Assembly: GCF_017356265.1 (NCBI RefSeq)
Contig: NZ_JAFNAW010000001.1
Location: forward strand, 1-64,000
Source of the DNA: Paracoccus fontiphilus
GTDB lineage: Bacteria > Pseudomonadota > Alphaproteobacteria > Rhodobacterales > Rhodobacteraceae
Reading direction: 5' to 3'
Length of the DNA: 64,000 nucleotides
Shown here in pieces: positions 44,188 to 52,508 of this stretch. How positions within the stretch are numbered: the stretch's first letter is position 1; each line of letters begins with the position of its first letter. The translations under genes and the position numbers were made by a program. The notes below the pieces were generated by a model that saw only the letters and a list, made by a program, of their open reading frames with translations, was not told where the DNA came from and searched no databases.

Positions 44188-45435
44188 GCTAAGCCGCTTC
44201 CGGTTCCCCTCGCCAACATCTGGCACGTCGATAATCCATACCCCGTCAACCTGCTTGATGTCGGCAGTCTCAAGCTGGGCGATCTCATTCAACCGCATAC
44301 CCGTGAACATGCCGACCAAGCTGCCCCACTTAGCGGCATCAGTCTTGACCAAGTTCATGGGGTTCTCGGTTAACTGCTCGAACAATCGGGCTAATTGCGC
44401 ATCGGTGAACGGATCGCGCTGATCGGCCTTGGCCCGCTGTACCTTGACCTGCATTCCAGCGAAGTGGTTGGCGTCTGCATGGCCGTTCCTGACAGCCCAG
44501 CCCATCAAGGTTTCCATATTGCTTAGATAGCTGTTCATCGTCTTGGCTGCGATCTTGGGAACACCGGGCAAGTCTAGCACTTCACTTAGCGGCTTCCCTC
44601 TTGTGATGCGGTTCTTCTGACGGTTAGCGGGATACTGCATCAGCACCTGCTTGACCTGCTGCGCATCGGCCTTGGTGATTGCCGCCACTGGCTTGTCGCC
44701 TGTGATCTCCGCCAGCAGGTTCAAGGCCGCGCGCTTGTCGGCATCCGTCTTGACCGCCACCCCGCCCGAACGTGCCACTTCGGCGAAGTACTGATCCACA
44801 ACTTCCTGATAGCTTAGCTGGGTCTGACCACGGGCGGCATCATCGTCAGCAATGCCACCACCAGCCGCACTGCCGGGTGGCATGTCTAGGTCAAACCGAT
44901 CCAGCGCATCAACATGGCCCAGCGCCGCCTTGGCAAAGGCATGATGCCCCTTCCGCAACGCATCAAGCAGCCAAGTCTGTTGCTGGACTGACAAATCGGC
45001 AGCCGGGATGCCGCGCTGGGCGCAGAACGCTTGCACAAGGCCATCGGGCCCTTCGGGATGGATAAAGCCTGCCCAGGTATCCAGATCGCTGTCAGCAAGG
45101 CCCTGTGTCGTTTCCAGTGCCGCATACCGGACAGGACCAATCGGCCCGCTGTCGTCCACGCCGTCCTTGAACCGCCCCAGCATTCCCCGGAAGTGATCCA
45201 GCACATGCTGTCTGATCTCTGCGTACCTCATGGCTTGCGCAGATGCCGCTTCAATCGTGGATTGTCCAGCCAGCACCAGCGCACGAGACAGCCGCTGCGC
45301 CGTGGCCGGGCATCTTGTCCGCAGCGACAGGCGCACATGGCTGCGCCTCCGGGCGGGGTGCAGCCGGGCCGGTATCGGCCAGCGGAAGTAGAACAACCCA
45401 TGGCGGGAACGTGTCAAATAGGCGGCAAGGCGCAT
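44188..45435 (-). pseudogene. int: Phage tyrosine recombinase (DUF6538-type integrase), C-terminus cut off by IS1182
   Basis: The frame begins with the DUF6538-like segment YLTRSRHGLFYFRWPIPARL, has an SAM-like core-binding region (SYQEVVDQYFAEVARSGG onward) and enters the catalytic domain at WGSLVGMFTGMRLNEIAQLE. That segment contains the first active-site arginine. After NRKRL the frame passes into the IS. The HxxR box and the catalytic tyrosine are absent, so the protein cannot be active. The missing part is not found left of the IS. It starts 67 bases from the tRNA-Val att sequence, as expected of an int gene at its attachment site. Confidence 0.85.
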
Positions 45436-45501
45436 CCTGTGGCTCACTCTTGTGGCGCACTAGCAGGGAAGCAGCATCTAAGGCTTTGATAATCTGGAAT
45501 A

Positions 45502-45549
<48 letters not shown>

Positions 45550-45682
45550 GACCATATAGCCCCTACCCTTCTGATGATACGAGCGAAGGTGTTCCCATTC
45601 CAAACCCGGAAATGGACGATTTCGACCAGAACAAAACGGGGTTTTGGGAACACGAATTGCAGTATGCCAGAACGCATGAAAG

Positions 45683-45710
45683 CCGCCCCCGGCTTTGAAC
45701 CGAGGGGCGG
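45683..45710. terminator. Terminator at the end of the phage late region
   Basis: CCGCCCC and GGGGCGG pair in a 7-bp stem around a 14-base loop. On the plus strand it is followed by TTTT and on the minus strand by CTTTC. It stands immediately past the last minus-strand phage gene, whose TAG stop is at 45715-45717. Confidence 0.6.
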
Positions 45711-45714
45711 TTTT

Positions 45715-46299
45715 CTAGTTTCGGCCGGACCGCTGCTGAAGGACACGCATCACCACAGCACCCAATGCAACAGACAGCATCAGCGTCCCGCCACCGGGCA
45801 AAGGGACCGGCGCGATTGGGGGCGGGTCCGGTATGCCAGGAACATCAATGCCCGGCCCCGGTGGATGTGGTGAACCCGGCTCGTGAGGCATTGGCTGGAT
45901 CGGCGGTATCGATTTTCCGGGAACTGACGGTGTGCCGGGATTGCCCCCCCAGCTTGGGTAGTCATCGCCCGAACTGCGAGGATTGGAGCTAGTGCCCCAG
46001 ATCGAAGGGGCAAAGCCAGAGAACGAGTAGTCTGGCACCGCCGAAGAACCAGGTGTGGTGGGCTGCGCAAAGGATGGCAGGATGCTGGGCATCCCGGCCA
46101 AGACAGCATCCGGCAACACTGGGAACTCAAGTATTTCGTAGGCGGCTGAGACCTTCCCATCGATGGGTGAATCATCCCCCACGACAAGAGCTATTCGGTC
46201 GCCATATTGATCGCGTTGGATGGTATGGACCGCTGGCCGATATCCCATGCCAGGAAAGAAATAGAGGCAGGGATCTTCATCTGTACAAAGGTTCTGCAT
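45715..46299 (-). CDS. Phage-region protein with VPLP-type C-terminal membrane tail, unknown
   Basis: A 194-residue protein, not recognised. The N-terminal 65 residues contain two Cys and look folded. Residues 75-165 are low complexity, rich in Pro, Gly and Ser. The C-terminus reads APVPLPGGGTLMLSVALGAV, a single membrane segment, then a charged end RVLQQRSGRN. This tripartite end resembles VPLPA-CTERM sorting signals of Rhodobacterales, though the match is partial. GGAAG four bases before the ATG decides the start over an upstream frame. Last gene of the phage region, before att; possibly a lysogenic-conversion gene. Confidence 0.6.
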   Translation of the reverse strand: MQNLCTDEDPCLYFFPGMGYRPAVHTIQRDQYGDRIALVVGDDSPIDGKVSAAYEILEFPVLPDAVLAGMPSILPSFAQPTTPGSSAVPDYSFSGFAPSIWGTSSNPRSSGDDYPSWGGNPGTPSVPGKSIPPIQPMPHEPGSPHPPGPGIDVPGIPDPPPIAPVPLPGGGTLMLSVALGAVVMRVLQQRSGRN

Positions 46300-46423
46300 G
46301 ACACTTCCCGACAAACAATCGGCAAGCGAAATCGGGCCCGTAAGAACCGGGCAAACAGCGAACCGCAAACCGAATACAACTCGTAACCAAATTAGACATA
46401 TGGCCAGCGCGCTCCGTGTTAAA

Positions 46424-46441
46424 CCTGTCCAGATGGACAGG
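46424..46441 (-). terminator. Hairpin behind the holin-like gene
   Basis: CCTGTCCA and TGGACAGG form an 8-bp stem with a 2-base loop; on the minus strand TTTAAC follows. It lies between the holin-like gene and the last phage gene and may attenuate read-through. The surrounding 46300-46478 interval has no gene. Confidence 0.45.
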
Positions 46442-46478
46442 CTTACCCGAGCAGCCTCAAGCGTTCGGCAGGAGTTGC

Positions 46479-46850
46479 TCAGATCGCGTTGACTGCCTTA
46501 CCAATCTTCTTGCCAGCCTCGAAAGCCGTCTTGCCGTTCTCGATGGCCTCGATGATCTGGCGCTCCTTGGCCGGGTTCATTGTGTAGGGGCGCGGGATGC
46601 CGCCAGCAAACCCGCCGCGCTGTTGTGCCAAGATCAGGCCCCAGACCGGGGTGATGGCCAGCAGGAACGACCGGATAGCGGCCGGGTCATAGCCGAGGAT
46701 CTGCGCGACCAGGTGGACGAGCGGTCCGCCGTCGCCGCCGGCGGCAACTCCGGACAGCAGCGAGTCGATGCCGGTCAGAAGCAAGGGCAGGATGCCGAGC
46801 CAGAAGCTGCGGGTCTTCAGGATGAAGATAGGGGCGATGGTCTTGATCAC
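46479..46850 (-). CDS. Phage membrane protein, holin candidate
   Basis: A 123-residue protein with hydrophobic segments near residues 12-30 (FWLGILPLLLTGIDSLLSGV) and 57-72 (FLLAITPVWGLILA), and a basic amphipathic C-terminus (KTAFEAGKKIGKAV). The GTG start overlaps the endolysin stop (GTGA), coupling the two. Size, membrane character and coupling to the endolysin make holin or pinholin a reasonable guess. The family is not recognised. Confidence 0.6.
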   Translation of the reverse strand: MIKTIAPIFILKTRSFWLGILPLLLTGIDSLLSGVAAGGDGGPLVHLVAQILGYDPAAIRSFLLAITPVWGLILAQQRGGFAGGIPRPYTMNPAKERQIIEAIENGKTAFEAGKKIGKAVNAI

Positions 46851-47677
46851 GATACAAGCTCCGGGATGAGGGCCGCCCAGGTCTGGGGCCCGGTGATGCC
46901 GTCCTGCGCGAGGCCGGCGGAAAACTGGAAGGCAATGGCCGCGGTGCGCGTGGCAGCGCCATAGATGCCGTCGATCGGGCCGGGGTCGAAGCCGGCGGCA
47001 AGCAGGCGCTCCTGGGCGACGCGCACGGCCGCCCCGCGCGAGCCGAGGCCGACCTTGGGATAGGCAGGCGCCAGCACATCGGGGATGGCCTGCCACCGCT
47101 TGAAGGCGGCCGCTAGCTTCGTGTGATAGCCGTGCTTGGCATAGCCGGCGCCGTTGTAGCCCCGAGCGAAGGCCGACCACTCATGGCGGCGCAACTCATC
47201 GTCCAAGCCTTCGCTTTCGATGAAGCGGATCATGGCCTCAAGACCTGCGGCTTCGTCGTCGCAGAAGGCCGCCACCAGGTCGCCGGGCGAGGCATAGCCC
47301 GCGGCCTTGTGGTTGAACCCCATGATCTGGCCGAGGCCCCAGGAGCAGCTGCGCAGCGCCGCCGTGGCGTCGATCTTCATCGCCAGCGCCAGGCGCGGGT
47401 AACTGTCGCCCGGATAGGGCTTGGCGCCCCACTTGGGATAGGCCAAGCCCTGATTGATGGCGAGGTCGCGCTTGGTGCCGGTGCCAAGCTCGCGGTGGAA
47501 GACGTGCGGCTCGAACAGCATCTTGGGCCGGCCGAGCTTGTCGAAGCCGCCGCCGGCGGTCTCGACCTCGATCACGGCGCGCACTTCGTCCTCACCCACG
47601 CCGATCAGTCTACCGACGCGGGCCACGTCGATATCGGTGAGCCGCCTGGCGCGGCCCTTGAACCCTGCGGGATACAT
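46847..47677 (-). CDS. Phage endolysin: N-acetylmuramidase plus peptidoglycan-binding domain
   Basis: A 276-residue lysozyme-like endolysin. Residues 10-195 match the N-acetylmuramidase (DUF3380) family: VIEVETAGGGFDKLGRPKML with the likely catalytic Glu near 38, FEPHVFHREL, SWGLGQIMGFN and YNGAGYAKHGYHTKLA. Residues 210-275 are a PG_binding_1 domain (GFDPGPIDGIYGAATRTAA). No signal peptide, so it should need a holin. A strong terminator precedes the gene, suggesting its own promoter or read-through control. Overlaps the holin-like gene by four bases. Confidence 0.85.
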   Translation of the reverse strand: MYPAGFKGRARRLTDIDVARVGRLIGVGEDEVRAVIEVETAGGGFDKLGRPKMLFEPHVFHRELGTGTKRDLAINQGLAYPKWGAKPYPGDSYPRLALAMKIDATAALRSCSWGLGQIMGFNHKAAGYASPGDLVAAFCDDEAAGLEAMIRFIESEGLDDELRRHEWSAFARGYNGAGYAKHGYHTKLAAAFKRWQAIPDVLAPAYPKVGLGSRGAAVRVAQERLLAAGFDPGPIDGIYGAATRTAAIAFQFSAGLAQDGITGPQTWAALIPELVS

Positions 47678-47695
47678 GCTTTCTCCAATAAAAAA

Positions 47696-47717
47696 AGCCC
47701 GCCGGTTAGGGCGGGCT
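47696..47717 (-). terminator. Rho-independent terminator upstream of the endolysin
   Basis: AGCCCGCC and GGCGGGCT form an 8-bp stem with a 6-base loop. On the minus strand it is followed by TTTTTTATTG, a strong signal. It separates the tail/membrane-protein genes from the endolysin-holin pair. The interval 47718-47825 otherwise shows nothing. Confidence 0.85.
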
Positions 47718-47825
47718 GGTGTCAGTATCCGGGTCTCGGCCCGGTCCTGCCTGTGATCGGTGGCGGGTCATAAGCCTGTGCCGCCGACCGCCGCCAAAGG
47801 CGTGCCATCAGCGCCCGCCAGAGCC

Positions 47826-48224
47826 TCAGCGAGACCACGGCAGCAGCCTGATCGCGTGCGGGTGCATCCAGCTTTTCCACCAAGGCCAAAGATGCCGCTC
47901 CTCGGGCGGGATCAGGGCCTCACGGCATTTTAGGGCACAGAAGAACGACGACATCTTCAGCAGACTGAAAAAGGTGTTGATCATCCGGCCTCGCGTGGCC
48001 TCGGACCAGGCGGCTGCGGTCTCGGGATACCAGAGACGCAGCAGGGGAAGGGCAACGTCCCAATACATGGCCCGCAGGATGATTGCCCCCGCCAAGATTG
48101 CGAAGCCCATTGCGAACCACCAGGTGGCGCTTTTCAGTTCGCGAAAGCTGGCCCGGAAGGCGTAAATCACAGCCAGATAACCAGCGGTGATGATGATGGC
48201 CAAAAAGCCGCTGATCAGTGCCAT
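47826..48224 (-). CDS. Phage membrane protein, unknown
   Basis: A 132-residue protein with two membrane segments (about 4-24 and 36-58), and a soluble part rich in Trp and Cys (FFCALKCREALIPPEERHLW). The N-terminal positive pattern (FRASFRELKSATWW) suggests a cytoplasmic loop. Position near the lysis genes suggests an accessory lysis or exclusion role, but no family is recognised. Its start overlaps the end of a 58-codon gene by ten bases. Followed by a strong terminator 100 bases downstream. Confidence 0.6.
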   Translation of the reverse strand: MALISGFLAIIITAGYLAVIYAFRASFRELKSATWWFAMGFAILAGAIILRAMYWDVALPLLRLWYPETAAAWSEATRGRMINTFFSLLKMSSFFCALKCREALIPPEERHLWPWWKSWMHPHAIRLLPWSR

Positions 48225-48391
48225 CGTGAAATGTCCTTCTGAATATGTGTCACCAGCTGCTCAATCGCCCTGACGTTGGCGCGAACGGCCTGGGCCTTCC
48301 TGTCGTGGTCTCGCTGATGGGCTTGCAGGCAGGCATCGGCCTCTGCCTCGCGTCGGCTTGTGCCTAGGATTTGTCGGATCAGGCGCATCAT
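48215..48391 (-). CDS. Small phage protein, unknown
   Basis: A 58-residue frame that starts MMRLIRQILGTSRREAEADA and is predicted to be almost wholly helical and charged. Its ATG overlaps the stop of the preceding gene (ATGA) and its end overlaps the next gene by ten bases, the packing typical of this phage operon. GAGG stands close to the ATG. Too short for a family call; the gene could be a spanin-like or regulatory peptide. Confidence 0.5.
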   Translation of the reverse strand: MMRLIRQILGTSRREAEADACLQAHQRDHDRKAQAVRANVRAIEQLVTHIQKDISRWH

Positions 48392-48630
48392 TTGAACCTC
48401 TCCAGCACGCGAACGACCTGCCGCATGATCTCGGCATTGGCCCCAAGCGCCGTGTTGTTGTCGGTCACCAGATCACTGTTTTCCTTGCCCATTGCCTGGG
48501 TCATATCGAGCAGCTTGTCCTGCAGCTGGTTGTTTCGTCGGTAAAGCGCGACGATGGCGCACGCCTGCACGACAATGCAGACGGCAGCGAGGCCGCCGCC
48601 GATCTCCTGTATGATCTGCGCAGGGTCCAT
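48388..48630 (-). CDS. Small phage membrane-anchored coiled-coil protein
   Basis: An 80-residue protein with one membrane segment near 10-28 (IGGGLAAVCIVVQACAIVAL) followed by a polar helical region with heptad character (NNQLQDKLLDMTQAMGKENS). This is the topology of an inner-membrane spanin or of a small holin partner, and it lies in the lysis neighbourhood. Coupled to both neighbours by overlapping start and stop codons. Confidence 0.55.
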   Translation of the reverse strand: MDPAQIIQEIGGGLAAVCIVVQACAIVALYRRNNQLQDKLLDMTQAMGKENSDLVTDNNTALGANAEIMRQVVRVLERFK

Positions 48631-48806
48631 CAGGTGATGACCTCCACAGGCGCTTCAATCGTCACGCGTACCGGCTGGCCTGCTTCGTCCGTCCATTCCA
48701 TCGCCTGCACTGCGGTCGCCTTGATGATCGGCACGATCTCGCCCGGCCCGGCCTCAATGGTGATCGTCACCGGATCCACGGCATATTCGGCCCGCGTCAT
48801 TCGCAT
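48630..48806 (-). CDS. Small phage protein, unknown
   Basis: A 58-residue protein: MRMTRAEYAVDPVTITIEAG followed by a strand-rich remainder ending VRVTIEAPVEVIT. Predicted beta-rich, acidic. GGAAAGG eight bases before the ATG supports the start. Its stop shares one base with the next ATG (TGATG). Not recognised. Confidence 0.5.
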   Translation of the reverse strand: MRMTRAEYAVDPVTITIEAGPGEIVPIIKATAVQAMEWTDEAGQPVRVTIEAPVEVIT

Positions 48807-48808
48807 GG

Positions 48809-49303
48809 CTATGTCCTTTCCAGCCGGTAGCCCCGGCCTCTTGCGGCAGTGATCCGCTCGTTTTCTGGCAGGGCGTTGCGCACCCGCGACATGATGACGG
48901 TCAGGGCTTCCTTGCTTGCCGGTTCGGTAGGGTCGGTCGTGATGACCCATCCCAGCGCATCGAAGCTGACAATGCGCCCTGCCTGCCGCGACAGGGCGCA
49001 GTAGGCCCGCGCCTGCTGCCCGACTAGGCCGAGGCGCTGCTGCGCCGCGTCCATGTCGGACTGATCGCCTGCCAGCTCCTCCACGATGGTCAGCAGATAG
49101 TCGGCAGCCTCGGTCGGGCGCATGTCCTGCACCATCGCTCGGATCGACTGGACAGTGTAAGGCAGTTGCCCGCCCCTCACGTCCACGCCCTGCTTGCGCG
49201 CGTGGTGATAGACGGCGGACTTGGTCAGACCGGTTTCGTTGATGATCATGCCGACGCCCATGCCAGCAGCCGCCAGGCTGGCGATCTTTGCCAGTGCGCT
49301 CAT
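48809..49303 (-). CDS. Phage DNA-binding protein with HTH and winged-helix-like ends
   Basis: A 164-residue protein. Near residues 15-40, MIINETGLTKSAVYHHARKQ reads as a helix-turn-helix. The last 40 residues, ALTVIMSRVRNALPENERIT then AARGRGYRLERT, strongly resemble the recognition helix and wing of an OmpR-type domain, with the hallmark RGxGYRL. It lacks a receiver domain. A regulator inside a tail/lysis operon is unusual; it could control late genes or host genes. The start ATG overlaps the previous stop. Confidence 0.6.
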   Translation of the reverse strand: MSALAKIASLAAAGMGVGMIINETGLTKSAVYHHARKQGVDVRGGQLPYTVQSIRAMVQDMRPTEAADYLLTIVEELAGDQSDMDAAQQRLGLVGQQARAYCALSRQAGRIVSFDALGWVITTDPTEPASKEALTVIMSRVRNALPENERITAARGRGYRLERT

Positions 49304-49635
49304 TTGGCCTCTCGAATAACCGCCCCGACGCAGACGGCGGCAAATACCAGGCACGGCCACCAGCGCGGCCCGGCATAGAAGGCACCCACGGCCACCAAGG
49401 CGGCATCGGCAAGCCCGTCGCGCAGGCTGCCGCCACGCCGCAGGTCGCCGCGTTCCTTGGCAAGCCAGTAGGCAATGCCGATCGCCAGCCGGGCACCCAC
49501 GCCAGCGGCGCCCAGAAGGCCCTGCAGCATGGCGCCGAGCATGACGTGCCCGATGGCAATGACGGCCCAGAGATAGCCGGTCCCGGTGGTTGGGGTGGCC
49601 AGCTCATGCAGCAGGCGCGCGAGGGCCGCTCTCAT
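49300..49635 (-). CDS. Phage membrane protein, possible holin
   Basis: A 111-residue protein with hydrophobic segments near 16-35 (LWAVIAIGHVMLGAMLQGLL), 41-52 and 90-106 (WWPCLVFAAVCVGAVI). Two or three membrane passes and small size fit a holin. The ATG overlaps the stop of the glycine-rich protein gene (ATGA). Which of the several small membrane proteins in this area is the true holin cannot be told from sequence alone. Confidence 0.5.
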   Translation of the reverse strand: MRAALARLLHELATPTTGTGYLWAVIAIGHVMLGAMLQGLLGAAGVGARLAIGIAYWLAKERGDLRRGGSLRDGLADAALVAVGAFYAGPRWWPCLVFAAVCVGAVIREAK

Positions 49636-50567
49636 GACCGCACCCAGTGCCATCCGGGGCCTTTCGCCTCCAGCCATTCGCCCGCCGCCGTCTTGATCTG
49701 GCGGGCGTTGAACAGGTCCAACTTGCCGGGGCCAGGGATGGTCACAGCGACGGGTGTTGCCACGCGCAAGATCACGACACCGCTGCCGCCTTTTGCACCT
49801 CGGCAGTTGTTGCCAGCACCGCCGCCGCCGCCGCCCAAGCCGTCTGTCCCCGGCCCGCCGTCCTCCGAACTCGTGCCGCCATAGCCACCACCAGACGGAG
49901 CCGGAATAGTCGTGGCAGAGTAGCGGTTGCCGCCTGTGCCGCCTGACCCGTAAATGACGGGCGCACCCGTGATGGACGACACGGTGCCGATGCCGCCCCT
50001 GCCCTTATAAGGGGTATTGAACACCTCCCCCTGTTCGCCGTCTGCGCTATCCCCGGCGCCGCCGCCGGGCAGGCTCTGGTCAACGGAAAAACCGCCATTG
50101 TAGCCGCCGGCCGTTGACTGCCCGCCTGCCGTGTTCGCGCCGTAGCCGCCGCCGCCGTTGCCCGGCACGTTGGGCGTGGGCGCCGACAGGTTGCCGCCGC
50201 GCCCGCCGCCATAGGCGGTGAGCCCCAGCGCCGCGCTGTTCTGGCCCATCATCCCGGCGTGGGCTTGCGTGTCGTGGGCAGGGGAACCAGCGCCGCCCGC
50301 GCCGACGACAATGCTGTGAGCCGCCGCAGGAACGGCAATCACCCCCTGCTGCACGTCGCCGCCGCCGCCGCCCGATCCGGCGTAGTAGCGCCCCGACGCC
50401 CCCGCGCCGCCGCCTCCGACGATCAGATAGTCAACATCACCGGCCGCGGCGAACTCGACGCTCCCGCCCCCGACGCTGGCGAACTCGTAGACGTCATAGG
50501 ACACGCCGCCGATGGTGACGGTGGTTTTCGACGCGCCGCTGTGGGCCGCGACAACCGCATAAGGCAC
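49632..50567 (-). CDS. Glycine-rich phage tail adhesin-like protein
   Basis: A 311-residue protein. A short N-terminal domain (about 1-40) is followed by a glycine-rich domain from about 45 to 270 with many runs of four or five Gly (VGGGGAGASGRYYAGSGGGG, GGGGGAGNNCRGAKGGSG). This is the glycine-rich domain of phage fibre-tip proteins; polyglycine loops form the receptor-binding surface in gp38-like adhesins. The last 45 residues form a separate end with several Trp. GTG start. It probably binds a cell-surface receptor. Confidence 0.7.
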   Translation of the reverse strand: MPYAVVAAHSGASKTTVTIGGVSYDVYEFASVGGGSVEFAAAGDVDYLIVGGGGAGASGRYYAGSGGGGGDVQQGVIAVPAAAHSIVVGAGGAGSPAHDTQAHAGMMGQNSAALGLTAYGGGRGGNLSAPTPNVPGNGGGGYGANTAGGQSTAGGYNGGFSVDQSLPGGGAGDSADGEQGEVFNTPYKGRGGIGTVSSITGAPVIYGSGGTGGNRYSATTIPAPSGGGYGGTSSEDGGPGTDGLGGGGGGAGNNCRGAKGGSGVVILRVATPVAVTIPGPGKLDLFNARQIKTAAGEWLEAKGPGWHWVRS

Positions 50568-50572
50568 CGCCG

Positions 50573-51058
50573 TCAGGCCCCGACCGCTTCGAACGCTGCC
50601 GCCAGGTCCGCCAGCTCCTGCGAGGCGCGCAGCGGATCGGCATAGGCTGCCGGCATGAAGGCCCGCCGCTCGATGTGCCGGGTGTCGACGCCGTCAGTCG
50701 AAATCGTCACCATCCCGATCACAGCGTCGACGGGCAGCGACTGCAGCACCCCGCCAAGATAGGTATTCCAGGCGCTCGCCTTGGCCTCGATGTCCATAGC
50801 GGCCGCCTCATACGCGGCCAAGGTGACGGGACCGCCCAGGCCAGACATGAAGGCCTCGGCCGCCTCGGGCGCCTTGGCGCCTTCCGACAGGGCGGCGAAG
50901 GTCGTGATCTTGGACGCGCGCAGGGCGTCCTGCAGTTCGTCCAGGGCGCGAAACGGCAGGTCGCCGCTGCTGTCGCGGATATAGCGCAGGGCGGCAGCCA
51001 CGCGCAGCACGGCGGAAACGGCCGCCGGCATGGCGGTCGGGAATTGCGAAAGAGGCAT
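50573..51058 (-). CDS. Phage structural or accessory protein, unknown
   Basis: A 161-residue protein, mostly helical and Ala-rich, with strand-like VDAVIGMVTISTDGVDTRHIERR near residues 110-132. It lies between collagen-like and glycine-rich fibre genes with small intergenic gaps, so it is probably a virion component or fibre chaperone. No motif is recognised. Confidence 0.5.
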   Translation of the reverse strand: MPLSQFPTAMPAAVSAVLRVAAALRYIRDSSGDLPFRALDELQDALRASKITTFAALSEGAKAPEAAEAFMSGLGGPVTLAAYEAAAMDIEAKASAWNTYLGGVLQSLPVDAVIGMVTISTDGVDTRHIERRAFMPAAYADPLRASQELADLAAAFEAVGA

Positions 51059-51073
51059 GACGTTGAACCTTTG

Positions 51074-51697
51074 TTAGCCCGGAAGCCGGACAATGAAATG
51101 CAGATCGTCGGTGGACACGGCCGCATCAAAGGCCGCTTGCGTGGTGAAATAGTCGACCGTGACGGATGCTCCCTGCGGGCCTGTTGCCCCCTGGTCCCCC
51201 TTAGGGCCTGCGGCTCCGGTATCGCCCTTCGGCCCTTGGATCCCTTGCAGGCCCTGCGCGCCCGTATCGCCCTGGATGCCTTGGGGACCTTGTGGCCCGG
51301 CGGCGCCAGTGTCGCCTTTCAGCCCCGGCTCGCCTTGATCCCCCTTCGGGCCGGCCGCGCCAGTATCGCCCTTGGGTCCGGCAGGCCCGGGAATGCCCTG
51401 CGGGCCTTGCGCGCCAGGCTCCCCCGGGTCGCCTTTCAGGCCCCGCGGTCCCGGCTCGCCTTGAGCCCCTGCGAGCCCGGCGTCGCCCTTGGGGCCTGCT
51501 GGCCCTTGAGGTCCCGGCTCGCCCTGCGGCCCGGCCGTCGCGCCCACGAACAGCCCATCGGCCCGCATCTGCAGGACGTTGCCCGGCTCGTCGCTGATGT
51601 CTGCGCCGCCTGCCCCATTGCTGCCCGCTGGCCCGCGAAAACCCACCTCAAGCAGCACGATTTCCGGCTCTTGCACCGCCACATCGATCAAAGCCAT
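51074..51697 (-). CDS. Collagen-like phage tail fibre protein
   Basis: A 207-residue protein. Residues about 55-175 are forty near-continuous Gly-X-Y triplets ([20 protein letters not shown] and so on), a collagen-like triple helix. The N-terminal 50 residues ([13 protein letters not shown]) and the C-terminal 30 ([20 protein letters not shown]) are globular ends for trimerisation or binding. Such rods are known in phage tail fibres. Starts at the ATG sharing a base with the previous stop. The repeats are subject to recombination, so length may vary among relatives. Confidence 0.8.
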   Translation of the reverse strand: MALIDVAVQEPEIVLLEVGFRGPAGSNGAGGADISDEPGNVLQMRADGLFVGATAGPQGEPGPQGPAGPKGDAGLAGAQGEPGPRGLKGDPGEPGAQGPQGIPGPAGPKGDTGAAGPKGDQGEPGLKGDTGAAGPQGPQGIQGDTGAQGLQGIQGPKGDTGAAGPKGDQGATGPQGASVTVDYFTTQAAFDAAVSTDDLHFIVRLPG

Positions 51698-51984
51698 CAG
51701 CAGCCCCCGATGATGTTAAGGAAAACCTCGCCCTGCCAGCGCCAGCCCTGGCCCCAATCGATCCAGATCGAGGCGGTATGCAATTTGGTAGGCAGATCAA
51801 GGTCGTTCACGTCCAGATCGTAGCCGTCATCGGTGATGACGCCCGGCACGATGATGCAGGCATCACCCGAACCGATCCGCAGCTGCATGGTGCTGCCCGT
51901 CAGGTCGGGCATCGTGCCGTCTGGCTGCTTGGGCCGGATAACAAGCGGCTCCGATCCGCCGAGGCGCAGGGGAATGGTAGTCAT
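51697..51984 (-). CDS. Small phage protein, possible baseplate/fibre component
   Basis: A 95-residue beta-rich protein. The opening [20 protein letters not shown] and the closing [20 protein letters not shown] with alternating strands resemble the small domains that begin upper-baseplate or fibre proteins in siphoviruses, but the match is weak. Coupled by overlap to the collagen-like gene. Confidence 0.5.
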   Translation of the reverse strand: MTTIPLRLGGSEPLVIRPKQPDGTMPDLTGSTMQLRIGSGDACIIVPGVITDDGYDLDVNDLDLPTKLHTASIWIDWGQGWRWQGEVFLNIIGGC

Positions 51985-51986
51985 GG

Positions 51987-52508
51987 CTAACCGATCCTCC
52001 TTGGATCGCTCATCGGATGCTCGGGATCTTCTGGCGCGACCACAGTCCCGAGGGCGCGGATCAGCACAGTGCCGGATCCCGACCCGGTCAGCGTCACGTA
52101 CAGGTGCGGGGCCTCCCAGATCGCTACCTCGGGCGGCGGGATGCGGATAAGGCCGTGCCGGACCGCAAGGGACGCAAGGGGCTGCTGATCGACCAGCAGG
52201 ACGCCGCCACCGCGCGCCGCGTCCAGCGTACGGATCGTCACCGCGACGTTACCGGGCGAGCCCCGCAGATCGTGGAAAACAAATTCGTCCAAGAGGTAGC
52301 GCCCCTGCGCCTGCATGGGCAGCACCAGATCCGCCGGATCGGTCGCCGCCAGGTCAAGGGTCATCGCGCCGAGCGGGGCGACGTGGACGATATGCGATCC
52401 CCCGATGATGCGGACCGCGCCCGACGATGTGAGCGCCTGACGGCTTGACTGCGAAGGCGAAGCCGCGGCGGCCGCGCCGCCGCCTGTGGGGTAGGAAATA
52501 AAGCTCAT
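51987..52508 (-). CDS. Phage virion protein, unknown
   Basis: A 173-residue protein. After a Gly/Ala/Ser-rich start (FISYPTGGGAAAAASPSQSS) it appears beta-rich through residue 160 (YLLDEFVFHDLRGSPGNVAV, LYVTLTGSGSGTVLIRALG). This is the pattern of a jelly-roll fibre-head or capsid-decoration domain. The ATG overlaps the stop of the FAD oxidoreductase gene (ATGA), so the two are co-translated. Not assigned to a family. Confidence 0.55.
   Translation of the reverse strand: MSFISYPTGGGAAAAASPSQSSRQALTSSGAVRIIGGSHIVHVAPLGAMTLDLAATDPADLVLPMQAQGRYLLDEFVFHDLRGSPGNVAVTIRTLDAARGGGVLLVDQQPLASLAVRHGLIRIPPPEVAIWEAPHLYVTLTGSGSGTVLIRALGTVVAPEDPEHPMSDPRRIG

Noticed and set aside
48261..48446. 61-codon minus-strand frame in the lysis area
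   Set aside because: It overlaps a better-packed 58-codon gene in another frame that has overlapping start and stop codons with both neighbours.
51180..51540. Short tandem repeats resembling a CRISPR or satellite array
   Set aside because: Repeats are imperfect 9-bp multiples that encode Gly-X-Y triplets without unique spacers; they are coding.
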